A stretch of DNA of 64,000 bases. It comes from JAGNNV01 sp031392925 (GTDB lineage: Bacteria > Acidobacteriota > Vicinamibacteria > Fen-336 > JAGNNV01). This document shows, piece after piece, positions 36,712 to 44,476 of this stretch. Positions within the stretch are counted from its first letter, which is position 1. Each line of letters starts with the position of its first letter. The position numbers and the translations under genes were made by a program. Below the pieces are notes generated by a model. That model did not search any database and was not told where the DNA came from. It worked only from the letters and a program-made list of their open reading frames with translations. Location of the stretch: contig JANMVV010000158.1 of the NCBI GenBank assembly GCA_031392925.1, positions 9,418-73,417 on the forward strand, read 5' to 3'.

Positions 36712-38006
36712 TGCTGAAGAAGATCGCGTCGATTGTCGCCCTCCTGTCCCTTGTAGGGCCCTCCGTGTGGGCTCAGACCGCGAGTCCCACGCCGGGTCCC
36801 GCCTCCACGCCCTCGCCGGGCCCCGCCGCTCCGGGGGCGAAGGCCGTCGATGCGAAGCTCGCCGGCCAGGATGTGCCGGTACCGGCCCGGAAGAAGTACG
36901 TCGCTCCCGAGTACCCGGCGAGCGCCGCGGCGGAAGGAATCCGCGGGATCGTCATTCTCGATGTCCTGATCGCGGAGGACGGCCGAGTGGAGAGCACCCG
37001 GGTGACCCGGTCCATCCCGGGCCTCGATGAAGCGGCGATGAACGCGGTGAGGCTCTGGGAATACGAGCCCACGAAGCTTACGGGCAAACCCGTGAAGGTC
37101 CGGCTGTCGCAGTCGATCACCTTCGCCTTGAAGCTGCCCGAACTGCAGCGCGCTCCCGGCATTCCGGAACTGAAGAGCGGGGGCGCGCCGCCCTTGCCTC
37201 CGGGCCTCGCCACCGCGGAGACGGCCTCGGTCATGATCGCTCTCGGTCCCCAGGGGGAAGTCCAGGAAGCGGCGGTGGTCGAGGGCAATCCTTCGGCGGG
37301 CGAAGCCCTGCTGCGCGCGGTGAAGGCCTGGCGCTTCACGGTCTCGGAAGGCGCTCCGCCCCTCGTGTTCACGGTGCGTGCGGACTGGGCGCCCGGACCT
37401 CCGCCCACCCTCGCCCTCAAGGCCCTGGACCCGCGAAGCCCCAACCCGGCCGCCGCATCCCCGGCCCCCCGGGCGTCCCCGTTGCCCGCGCCCTCGTCGT
37501 CGCCCACCGCGGCGAGCACGTCCACGGCTGCGCCTTCTGCCGCGCCCAAGGCCCCGGTGGCAACGTCCCCCGTGCCCGCGGTGACCGCGGTCCCTGCCGC
37601 ACCCAGCGTTCCCGTGGCTCCCGCCCCCGTGGCTCCCACGGTGGATACCGACGTGATCCCCGCACGTCAGGAGCCTCCGGCGAAGGAGGAGGGGGTCTCA
37701 GCGGTGGCCGAAGTGAGTCTTGGCAACAACATCCCGGACCTGGTGAAGGGCCGGCGGCCAGTGTGGCCGCCCATGGCGCGCCTCGGCAACGTCATGGGCG
37801 AGGTGGTGGTGCGATTCTCCGTGGACCTCGCGGGCCGGGTCACGGTTCATTCCGCCGAAGGGCCGGACCTGCTCAAGGGCGCGGCCGAGCAGGCGGTGGG
37901 CACCTGGGTCTTCAGGCGAACCGCTATCGACCGGGTGCACCTCATCGCAACCTTCAAGTACGGGGCCGAGCGGTCGATCGCGAAAGTCGAGCGGGTGGCG
38001 CAGTAG
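36711..38006 (+). CDS. periplasmic protein with two or three TonB C-terminal-like domains
   Basis: A 431-aa protein from GTG 36711, overlapping the EF-G stop by one base. A signal peptide (1-21, SVWAQ) without a retained membrane anchor and a short Pro-rich linker precede the first TonB_C domain at about 60-140 (YVAPEYPASAAAEGIRGIVI and AMNAVRLWEYEP). A second, degenerate copy spans about 165-225 (ASVMIALGPQGEVQEAAVV and AVKAWRFTV), and a Pro/Ala/Ser linker about 240-340. The last domain is at about 345-425 (PVWPPMARLGNVMGEVVVRFSVDLAGRVTVHSA). TonB proteins normally have one such domain and an N-terminal span to reach ExbB/D. A soluble multidomain form may bind several partners or serve as an adaptor. 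Confidence 0.82.
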   Translation: MLKKIASIVALLSLVGPSVWAQTASPTPGPASTPSPGPAAPGAKAVDAKLAGQDVPVPARKKYVAPEYPASAAAEGIRGIVILDVLIAEDGRVESTRVTRSIPGLDEAAMNAVRLWEYEPTKLTGKPVKVRLSQSITFALKLPELQRAPGIPELKSGGAPPLPPGLATAETASVMIALGPQGEVQEAAVVEGNPSAGEALLRAVKAWRFTVSEGAPPLVFTVRADWAPGPPPTLALKALDPRSPNPAAASPAPRASPLPAPSSSPTAASTSTAAPSAAPKAPVATSPVPAVTAVPAAPSVPVAPAPVAPTVDTDVIPARQEPPAKEEGVSAVAEVSLGNNIPDLVKGRRPVWPPMARLGNVMGEVVVRFSVDLAGRVTVHSAEGPDLLKGAAEQAVGTWVFRRTAIDRVHLIATFKYGAERSIAKVERVAQ

Positions 38007-38025
38007 CCGGCGCGCCGAAAGAAAA

Positions 38026-38048
38026 TGGGCGGCCAACCGGGCCGCCCA
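38026..38048. terminator. bidirectional terminator between convergent genes
   Basis: A perfect 9-bp stem (TGGGCGGCC / GGCCGCCCA) with a 5-nt loop. It has GAAAGAAAA on its left side, which reads as a T-rich tail for the minus strand, and CTCTTTC on the right. It lies between the stop of the TonB-domain gene and the stop of rplQ. Confidence 0.75.
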
Positions 38049-38076
38049 CTCTTTCAAGACTACGAGGCTGTTCTGA

Positions 38077-38508
38077 CTACTTCGTGGCGGCCGCGGGGGC
38101 CTTCTCACCCTTTGGAGCCTTCTCTTTGGCCTTGTACTCGTAACCGACGAGCTCGATGAAGGCGGTGTCCGCGTTGTCGCCAGGACGGTGGCCGAGCTTG
38201 ACGATGCGGGTGTAGCCGCCGCTTCTGGTCTGGAACCTCGACCCGATCACGTCGAACAGCTTCTTCACGATGAGCGGATCGTGGATGTCCCGGGCGGCCA
38301 GACGCCGCGCGTGCACGCGCTCGGCCGCCGTTCCCTCGCGCTTGGCCAAGGTGATGATCTTCTCGGCGAAGGGACGGAGCTCCTTCGCCTTCGGAAGCGT
38401 CGTCTCAATGCGCTCTTCGCGGAGCAGCGCGGTGGCGAGATTCCGCAGCAAGGCGATACGGTGGGCGGTGGTGCGTCCCAGCTTTCGTCCGGCGGATCGA
38501 TGTCTCAT
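38077..38508 (-). CDS. rplQ: 50S ribosomal protein L17
   Basis: A 143-aa protein with the L17 core: MRHRSAGRKLGRTTAHRIALLRNLATALL, RIETTLPKAKELRPFAEKIITLAKR and the C-terminal RPGDNADTAFIELVGYE. A Lys/Ala/Pro tail of about 18 residues (KAKEKAPKGEKAPAAATK) follows the normal end. It is the last gene of the ribosomal cluster, after rpoA. Confidence 0.97.
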   Translation of the reverse strand: MRHRSAGRKLGRTTAHRIALLRNLATALLREERIETTLPKAKELRPFAEKIITLAKREGTAAERVHARRLAARDIHDPLIVKKLFDVIGSRFQTRSGGYTRIVKLGHRPGDNADTAFIELVGYEYKAKEKAPKGEKAPAAATK

Positions 38509-38531
38509 GGTCTTTGGTCCTTAGTTTGAGT

Positions 38532-38560
38532 TTGCCACCCTTCCTTCGGAAGGGTGGCAA
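38532..38560. repeat. 13-bp perfect hairpin between rpoA and rplQ
   Basis: TTGCCACCCTTCC and its reverse complement flank a 3-nt loop and fill much of the 63-nt gap between two cotranscribed genes. There is no U-run on the minus strand, so it is more like a REP-type element or mRNA-stability/processing hairpin than a terminator. Confidence 0.55.
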
Positions 38561-38571
38561 TGACGGTGTGA

Positions 38572-39576
38572 TTAGTCGCGCCGGAGAAGGTCGGGCTGAA
38601 GCCGCATGCCGAGGGAGAGCCCCCACTTGCGCAGCTGATCCTTGGTTTCGTTGAGCGACTTCTGACCGAACTTGTTGATCCGGAGCAGCTCGCTCTCGGT
38701 GCGCACCACCAGCTCGCCCACGGTCTTGACGTTGATCTGGGTGAGGCAGTTGTAGGCGCGGACGGGCAGCTCGAGATCGTCGATCTTGCGGCCGAGCTTC
38801 TCGCGCAGGGCCTCTCGATCGGTGTCGCCCACCGGCAGGGGAGCCGCTTCGGACGCCGCCTGGGGGAGCGCTTCGGCCTGCTCGGGGAGGTTCAGGAACA
38901 TCAGCATGTGCTCGCGGATGAGACGAGCGGCGAGGCCCACCGCGTCGCGCGGGGTGGTGACGCCGTTGGTCCAGACTTCGAGGGTGAGCTTCTCGTAGTC
39001 GGTGGCCTGGCCGACGCGGGCCGCTTCCACGAAGTAGTTCACCTTGCGGACGGGCGAGTGAACGGAGTCGATGGGAATCCAGCCGATGGAGAGCGACTCG
39101 TCAAAGTTCTTCTCGGCGGGGATGTAGCCGCGGCCCGGCTTCACCACCATCTCGATGTTGAGCGAGGAGCCGGCGGAGAGGGTCGCGATGTAGGCCTCGG
39201 GATCGAGGATGTCGACGTCGGCGTCGGGGGTGATGTGCTTGGCCCGGATCTCGCCCGCCTCGGAGGTCTTCAAGTAGATCGTCTTGGGATGATCGACGTT
39301 GAGACGCAGCGAGAGCTTCTTGAGGTTCAGGATGAGGTCGGTCGCGTCCTCGGTGGCGCCGGGGATGGGCGAGAACTCATGCAGCACGCCCTCGATGCGG
39401 ATCGCGGTGACCGCGGCGCCCTCGATGCTCGAGAGCAGGACGCGACGCATCGCGTTGCCGACCGTGGTTCCAAAACCGCGCTCGAAAGGCTGCGCGAAGA
39501 AACGGCCGTAGGTGTCGTTCGAGATCTCGTCGTCCATCTCGAGGTGGCGGGGGCGCTGAAAGCCTTTCCAAAGCAT
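38572..39576 (-). CDS. rpoA: RNA polymerase alpha subunit
   Basis: A 334-aa protein of normal length. The N-terminal assembly domain contains GRFFAQPFERGFGTTVGNAMRRVLLSS, a 45-residue signature shared by all alpha subunits. The C-terminal domain (about 255-325, with LELPVRAYNCLTQINVKTVGELVVRTESELLRINKFGQKSLNE) contacts UP elements and activators. AAGGA lies about 14 nt before the ATG. Standard alpha-operon position after rpsD. Confidence 0.98.
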   Translation of the reverse strand: MLWKGFQRPRHLEMDDEISNDTYGRFFAQPFERGFGTTVGNAMRRVLLSSIEGAAVTAIRIEGVLHEFSPIPGATEDATDLILNLKKLSLRLNVDHPKTIYLKTSEAGEIRAKHITPDADVDILDPEAYIATLSAGSSLNIEMVVKPGRGYIPAEKNFDESLSIGWIPIDSVHSPVRKVNYFVEAARVGQATDYEKLTLEVWTNGVTTPRDAVGLAARLIREHMLMFLNLPEQAEALPQAASEAAPLPVGDTDREALREKLGRKIDDLELPVRAYNCLTQINVKTVGELVVRTESELLRINKFGQKSLNETKDQLRKWGLSLGMRLQPDLLRRD

Positions 39577-39631
39577 CGGGGTTTTGTTTCCTTAAGTCGG
39601 TGAGGGTTGCTGGATGTAAAGGGGTGAAACG

Positions 39632-39653
39632 AAAAAATGTGGGGCGCCGGCCC
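39632..39653 (-). terminator. weak terminator-like hairpin between rpsD and rpoA
   Basis: On the minus strand a GGGC-CGGC-GCCC hairpin is followed after a few bases by TTTTTT. It lies in the 113-nt gap and could attenuate transcription into rpoA. The stem is only 4 bp, so this is tentative. Confidence 0.3.
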
Positions 39654-39689
39654 GGGCGATTTGGGACCCGGACCAGACGCGTGCGGCTC

Positions 39690-40319
39690 TTACTTCGAGT
39701 AAAGCTCGACGATGAGCTGCTCTTGAATGGGGAAGTTCACGTCGTCGCGTGACGGCATGGCCTTCACCTTGCCCGAGTGCGCGGCGGCGTCGAGTTCGAT
39801 CCAGCGCGGGGCGGTGCGGCCCTTCGCGTCTTCCATGGCCTCGGCCACGTACTTGAGCTTGGACGCGCGCTCCGAAAGCGAGATCACGTCGTTGAGGCTG
39901 ACCTCGAACGAAGCGATGTCGACCTTCTTGCCGTTGACCTTGACGTGGCCGTGGCCGACGAGCTGACGGGACTGGGCGCGGGAGGCCGCGAATCCCATGC
40001 GGAAGACCGCGCTGTCGAGACGGCGCTCGAGGAGGATCAACAAGGTCTCGCCCACGACACCCTTTTGCTGGGAGGCGCGGTCGAAGGTGCGGCGGAACTG
40101 GCGCTCGAGGAGGCCGTAGATGCGCTTGACCTTCTGCTTCTCGCGCATCTGCAGGCCGTAGCCCTGGGTCTTGGGCTTGGCGTTGCGGCCATGCTGACCG
40201 GGCGGGTAGTTGCGCTTTTCGATGGCCGCCTTGCCGGAAGTATCGCGGCGGCCTTTGAGGAAGAGGTTGATCCCTTCGCGGCGGGAGAGTTTCCCGGTGG
40301 GTCCAATATATCGAGCCAT
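39690..40319 (-). CDS. rpsD: 30S ribosomal protein S4
   Basis: A 209-aa protein. It has MARYIGPTGKLSRREGINLFLKG at the start and the S4 RNA-binding domain ERRLDSAVFRMGFAASRAQSRQLVGHGHVKVNGKKVDIAS. The N-terminal region lacks the four zinc cysteines, so this is the zinc-independent form. S4 primary-binds 16S rRNA and often autoregulates the alpha operon. Confidence 0.98.
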   Translation of the reverse strand: MARYIGPTGKLSRREGINLFLKGRRDTSGKAAIEKRNYPPGQHGRNAKPKTQGYGLQMREKQKVKRIYGLLERQFRRTFDRASQQKGVVGETLLILLERRLDSAVFRMGFAASRAQSRQLVGHGHVKVNGKKVDIASFEVSLNDVISLSERASKLKYVAEAMEDAKGRTAPRWIELDAAAHSGKVKAMPSRDDVNFPIQEQLIVELYSK

Positions 40320-40351
40320 GTGTGTGTGCTTGCCTTAGATTGCTCTAGAAA

Positions 40352-40783
40352 TTAGACGCGGCGGCGCTTGGGCGGCCGGCAGCCATTGTGAGGGATGGGC
40401 GTGATGTCGCGGATGGACTTCACTTCGACGCCCACCGCGGTGAAGGCGCGGATCGCGGACTCGCGACCGCTGCCCGGGCCCTGGATGCGAACGTCCACGG
40501 ACTTGAGCCCGTGATCCTTCGCGTTGGTGGCCGCGGTGGTGGCGGCCTGCTGGGCCGCGAACGGCGTGCCCTTGCGCGAGCCCTTGAAGCCGAGGCTCCC
40601 CGAGCTCGCCCAGGAGATCACGTTGCCCGCGGCGTCGGTGATGGTGATCTTGGTGTTGTTGAAGGACGCCTGGATGCTCACGGTGCCGTGCGGCACGTGC
40701 TTGCGCTCCTTGCGGGTCTTCTTGCCGGGTTCGGCCTTGGCCGTCGTCGTCGTCGTCGTCGGTGTGGTTGTGGGGGCTGCCAT
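40352..40783 (-). CDS. rpsK: 30S ribosomal protein S11
   Basis: A 143-aa protein. The core HGTVSIQASFNNTKITITDAAGNVISWAS to PIPHNGCRPPKRRRV is standard S11. The N-terminus has about 15 extra residues rich in Thr (MAAPTTTPTTTTTTAKAEP), encoded by a run of six near-identical ACG/ACC codons visible as a (CGT)6-like track near 40741-40760 on the plus strand. Confidence 0.97.
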   Translation of the reverse strand: MAAPTTTPTTTTTTAKAEPGKKTRKERKHVPHGTVSIQASFNNTKITITDAAGNVISWASSGSLGFKGSRKGTPFAAQQAATTAATNAKDHGLKSVDVRIQGPGSGRESAIRAFTAVGVEVKSIRDITPIPHNGCRPPKRRRV

Positions 40784-40812
40784 GCTGTTTTCCTAGAAAG
40801 TTCGGTGCGGCG

Positions 40813-41178
40813 TCACTTCTTGACGCGCGCGCCCTTGCGGGGGCCCTTGCGGGTTCGCGCATTCGTCTTGGTCCGCTGTCCGCGAACCGGGAGATTCCGC
40901 CGATGCCTCGAGCCGCGGTGCGAGCCGATCTCGATGAGGCGCTTGATGTCGAGGGACACCTGCTTACGCAGGTCGCCTTCCACGGCGCCTTGAGCTTCGA
41001 TGGCTTTCGCGATCCGGCTCACTTCCTCTTCCGAGAGATCTTTGACCCGGACGTTCGGGTCGATCTTCACCTCGGCGAGGATCTTGGACGCGCGGTGTGG
41101 ACCGACGCCGTAAATGTACTGGAGACCTGTCTCGACCCGTTTGGTTCGAGGGAGGTCGACGCCTGCGATGCGAGCCAT
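40813..41178 (-). CDS. rpsM: 30S ribosomal protein S13
   Basis: A 121-aa protein with the S13 helix-two-turn-helix (YIYGVGPHRASKILAEVKID) and the basic C-terminal tail (GSRHRRNLPVRGQRTKTNARTRKGPRKG) that contacts the P-site tRNA. It is followed closely by rpsK. Confidence 0.98.
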   Translation of the reverse strand: MARIAGVDLPRTKRVETGLQYIYGVGPHRASKILAEVKIDPNVRVKDLSEEEVSRIAKAIEAQGAVEGDLRKQVSLDIKRLIEIGSHRGSRHRRNLPVRGQRTKTNARTRKGPRKGARVKK

Positions 41179-41181
41179 TCT

Positions 41182-41295
41182 CTACCCCTGCCGCTGCTTA
41201 TGCTTGGTGTTTGCGCAGATGACGCGGACGACGCCCTGCCGCTTGATGACGCGGCACTTGACGCAAATTTTCTTGACCGATGATCGGACCTTCAC
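41182..41295 (-). CDS. rpmJ: 50S ribosomal protein L36
   Basis: A 37-aa protein, GTG start at 41295. It has MKVRSSVKKICVKCRVIKRQ, then GVVRVICANTKHKQRQG. The C-x2-C ... C-x4-H zinc motif is intact, so this is the zinc-containing form. It lies between infA and rpsM, its usual place. Confidence 0.95.
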   Translation of the reverse strand: MKVRSSVKKICVKCRVIKRQGVVRVICANTKHKQRQG

Positions 41296-41339
41296 TTCTT
41301 GAAACTCCGTTTCCTAAATGCTCTTTGGCTGACCTGTCT

Positions 41340-41561
41340 TTACGAGACGCATCGAACGATGCGGCCGCGAGAAAGATCAAACGGCGAAAACTCAACAACC
41401 ACGACGTCGCCCGGCCTGACCCTCAAAGCGTCTGCGGCAGCGCAATGCGCGGTGACCTGGCGGACTTTCCCACTGTCTCCAAGGGTTTCAACCCTGAACA
41501 GGGACGACGGCAACGCTTCCATGACCCGGGCTGTCATCTCAATTCGCTCGCTCTTGGTCAT
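41340..41561 (-). CDS. infA: translation initiation factor IF-1, divergent
   Basis: A 73-aa OB-fold protein. The start (MTKSERIEMTARVMEALPSSLFRVE) and end (GDVVVVEFSPFDLSRGRIV) are clearly IF-1. Between them the usual HISGKMRKNYIRI segment is replaced by HCAAADALRVR, two residues shorter and without the basic Lys-Met-Arg that touches 16S rRNA. An extra GKVRQ occurs in the preceding loop. The position between map and rpmJ supports the call. Either the factor contacts the A site differently, or a second infA exists elsewhere. Confidence 0.85.
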   Translation of the reverse strand: MTKSERIEMTARVMEALPSSLFRVETLGDSGKVRQVTAHCAAADALRVRPGDVVVVEFSPFDLSRGRIVRCVS

Positions 41562-41566
41562 ACAAC

Positions 41567-42343
41567 CTACGCATGACGCACGCTTTGCGCGAAGGGATAA
41601 GGCTCAGACAACACCCACGGACCGTGTTCCGTCACCGCAATTGTAAGCTCGTAGTGCGCAGAAAGCGACTTGTCTTCCGTGACCACCGTCCACTTGTCGT
41701 CCAGTGTCCTCGTGGCCGCGCGCCCCGCGTTCACCATGGGCTCGAGGGCCAGGCACATTCCGGGCTGTAAACGCTCGCGCTTTCCCGGGGGGCCGTAGTT
41801 CGGAACCTGGGGATCTTCGTGGAGTTTTCGGCCGATTCCGTGGCCGGACAGCTCGCGAACCACGGTGTAGCCGTGCTTCACCGCATGGCTCTCGACCGCA
41901 TGACCGATATCGCCCAGGCGATTCCCCGGACAGGCGGCCTCGATGGCCAAGTGCAGGGACTCTTCGGTCACCTTCAGGAGGCGCTGGGCCGCGGCGGAGA
42001 CCTGCCCTACCGCGACGGTGCGCGCGGCATCGCCGTAGTAGCCATCCACGATGGCGCCGAAATCGAGGCCGACGATGTCGCCCTCGTTGAGCACGCGCTT
42101 GCCGGGAATCCCGTGAACCACTTCCTCGTTGACGGAGACGCAAAGGGTCGCCGGGAAGCCGTGGTAGCCGAGGAACGCCGGCCTGGCTCCGCGCTTCCTG
42201 AGATTCTCCGCGGCCACGAGGTCGAGTTCCCTGGTGGTGACGCCCGCCTTGGTGTGCTCGGCCAGGATGGCGAGGGTCTCGACCACGATACTGCACGCGC
42301 GGTGCATGGTTTCCATTTCGGAGAACGAGCGGAGGGTGGTCAT
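41567..42343 (-). CDS. map: methionine aminopeptidase type I
   Basis: A 258-aa protein. Metal ligands lie in VGLDFGAIVDGYYGDAART (two Asp), SGHGIGRKLHEDPQV (His) and ALEPMV (Glu), with a final Glu in the VVTEDKSLSAHYELT strand. No N-terminal zinc-finger extension is present, as in type Ia. The ATGA overlap with adk indicates translational coupling. It removes the initiator Met. Confidence 0.97.
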   Translation of the reverse strand: MTTLRSFSEMETMHRACSIVVETLAILAEHTKAGVTTRELDLVAAENLRKRGARPAFLGYHGFPATLCVSVNEEVVHGIPGKRVLNEGDIVGLDFGAIVDGYYGDAARTVAVGQVSAAAQRLLKVTEESLHLAIEAACPGNRLGDIGHAVESHAVKHGYTVVRELSGHGIGRKLHEDPQVPNYGPPGKRERLQPGMCLALEPMVNAGRAATRTLDDKWTVVTEDKSLSAHYELTIAVTEHGPWVLSEPYPFAQSVRHA

Positions 42344-43053
42344 GCCGAGGCTCCAGCGAGATACTGCTCGATCTCCGCGAATACCTCGTTCACATCGCGG
42401 TAGCCGTCCACCCGGTGCACGGGCCCGCGCTTCTCGTAATGCTGGATGACCGGAACGGTCTGGGCCTCATAGGCCTCGAGGCGTTTCGCCACCACGTTCT
42501 CGCGATCGTCGGCGCGCTGGATGAGCTTCGAGCCGCACTGGTCGCAAATCCCCTGCTTCTTCGAAGGCGAAGTCTCAAGGTGGTACGTGGCCTGGCAGTT
42601 CGGGCACCAGCGGCGGCCCGAAAGGCGGCGCAGCAGCACCGCGCGGGGCACATCGAAGTTCATCACCACGAGCTCCATGCCGCGGTCCTTGACCAGCTTG
42701 TCCAGGGCCTCGGACTGGTTCACGGTTCGCGGGAAGCCGTCGAGAAGGAAGCCGTTCGTGCAGTCGGGCTCGGTCACGCGTTCCGCGATCAGGGCCACCA
42801 GCAGGGAGTCGGGGACGAGATTCCCGTTGTCCATCAGAGGCGCAGCCTTCTCGCCGAGCGGCGTCTTGCGGGCGATCGCGTCTCTCAACATTTCCCCGGT
42901 GGAAATGCGAGCGACGCCCGTGCGGCGGGCGATGATCGCCGACTGAGTCCCTTTCCCGGCGCCCGGAGGGCCCAGGAGAAGGAAGCACAGAGGACGCTTC
43001 GCCTTGGCATCAGCGGCGCCCACGAATCCTCCGGCCTCGACCGGTGAAGCCAT
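42340..43053 (-). CDS. adk: adenylate kinase
   Basis: A 237-aa protein. The P-loop is LLLGPPGAGKGTQSA. The NMP-binding region is STGEMLRDAIARKTPLGEKAA. The LID carries a four-cysteine zinc site (CPNCQ and CDQCG), as in Gram-positive and many other bacteria. The ATG 43053 lies 44 nt inside secY; GTG 43023 is an alternative that shortens the overlap. It balances AMP, ADP and ATP. Confidence 0.97.
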   Translation of the reverse strand: MASPVEAGGFVGAADAKAKRPLCFLLLGPPGAGKGTQSAIIARRTGVARISTGEMLRDAIARKTPLGEKAAPLMDNGNLVPDSLLVALIAERVTEPDCTNGFLLDGFPRTVNQSEALDKLVKDRGMELVVMNFDVPRAVLLRRLSGRRWCPNCQATYHLETSPSKKQGICDQCGSKLIQRADDRENVVAKRLEAYEAQTVPVIQHYEKRGPVHRVDGYRDVNEVFAEIEQYLAGASA

Positions 43054-44416
43054 CGTAGTGACGCATGACCAGCTGTGCTTCGATCTGGGCCACGGTGTCC
43101 ATGGCCACGCCGACCACGATCAGAAGCGAAGTGCCGCCGAAGAGGAACGTCAGTCCGAGGCCTTCCGTGATCCACGACAGGCCGTTGTTGGTGAGGAAGG
43201 CGTCGAGCCAGGGACCGATCAGGGGCAGCGGAGCGACCTTGAAGCCGGTGATCAGGAACTCGGGCAGAAGCGCGATGGTGGCGAGGTAGAGGGCGCCGCC
43301 GAAGGTGATGCGCCCGAGGACCTTGTCGAGATACTCCGCGGTCCGCTTGCCCGGACGGATGCCGGGGATGAAGCCGCCGGCCTTCCGCATGTTCTCGGCC
43401 ACGTCTTCCGGATTGAAAACGATCGCGGTGTAGAAGTAGCAGAAGAAGATGATGAAGGTGACATAGAGCAGGTTATAGAGCGGCATGCCCCAGCGAAGCT
43501 GCTCGGAGACCGACTGCATCCACACGTTGGTCGGCGCAAACATCTGGATGATGGTCTGCGGGAACGCGATGATGGAGGAGGCGAAGATCACGGGGATCAC
43601 ACCCGAGGTGTTCACGCGAAGGGGCAGGTGGGTGGATGCGCCGCCCATCATCTTGTTGCCCACCACGCGCTTGGCGTACTGGACGGTGAGGCGCCGCTGG
43701 CCGCGCTCGACGAACACGATGAAGGCCACGACCACCACCATCAGGGCAACCAGGATGATGGCGGTGATGAGGGAAAGCTCGCCGCGCTGAATCTTCGAGT
43801 AGGTGTCGATGGCGCCGCGGGGAAAACCAACCACGATGCCCGCGAAGATGATGAGGCTCATCCCGTTGCCGATGCCGCGCTCGGTGATCTGCTCGCCCAG
43901 CCACATGATGAAAGCGGTGCCCGTGGTCATGGTGAGGCAGGCGAAGAGCCGGAAGCCCCAGCCCGGGGTCTCGACGATCTTGAACTGCTGGGTGAGAGTG
44001 GTGCGCTCGAGCCAGAGCGCGATGCCGAACGACTGAACCATGGCCAGAAGGACGGTGCCGTAGCGGGTGAACTGGGTGATCTTGCGGCGGCCGAGCTCGC
44101 CTTCCTTGCTGATCCGCTCGAGGAACGGCCACACCACGGTGAGCAGCTGCAGGATGATCGACGCCGAGATGTACGGCATGATGCCGAGGGCGAAGATGGT
44201 GAAGTTACCGAGGTTGCCGCCGGAGAACATGTCCACCAGACCGAACACGTTGCTCTTGTTCTGCTCGAAGAACTCCACGAGAGACTTCGAGTTGATCCCC
44301 GGGGTCGGGATGTGCGACCCGAGCCGGTAGACCGACAGCATGGAAAGCGTGAAGAGCACGCGCCTTCGCAGATCCGGGACATCCCAAATGTTGCGGAGGC
44401 TTTGCAGTATGTTCAT
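43010..44416 (-). CDS. secY: preprotein translocase subunit SecY
   Basis: A 468-aa protein with ten membrane helices. Signatures are YRLGSHIPTPGIN (plug-side start), FALGIMPYISASIILQLL, LGEQITERGIGNGMSLIIF and FNPEDVAENMRKAGGFIPGIRPGKRTAEYL. The channel core of the Sec pathway sits here between rplO and adk as in most spc operons. Confidence 0.98.
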   Translation of the reverse strand: MNILQSLRNIWDVPDLRRRVLFTLSMLSVYRLGSHIPTPGINSKSLVEFFEQNKSNVFGLVDMFSGGNLGNFTIFALGIMPYISASIILQLLTVVWPFLERISKEGELGRRKITQFTRYGTVLLAMVQSFGIALWLERTTLTQQFKIVETPGWGFRLFACLTMTTGTAFIMWLGEQITERGIGNGMSLIIFAGIVVGFPRGAIDTYSKIQRGELSLITAIILVALMVVVVAFIVFVERGQRRLTVQYAKRVVGNKMMGGASTHLPLRVNTSGVIPVIFASSIIAFPQTIIQMFAPTNVWMQSVSEQLRWGMPLYNLLYVTFIIFFCYFYTAIVFNPEDVAENMRKAGGFIPGIRPGKRTAEYLDKVLGRITFGGALYLATIALLPEFLITGFKVAPLPLIGPWLDAFLTNNGLSWITEGLGLTFLFGGTSLLIVVGVAMDTVAQIEAQLVMRHYDGFTGRGRRIRGRR

Positions 44417-44476
44417 CTGGCCTCGACCGTGCTTATTGGTGAATTCGAAAGATGGTGCTAGGGGTTGAAGCGGCGA

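Noticed and set aside
43004..44461. 485-codon plus-strand frame
   Set aside because: Antisense to secY; rich in His/Glu/Asp as a mirror of membrane-helix codons.
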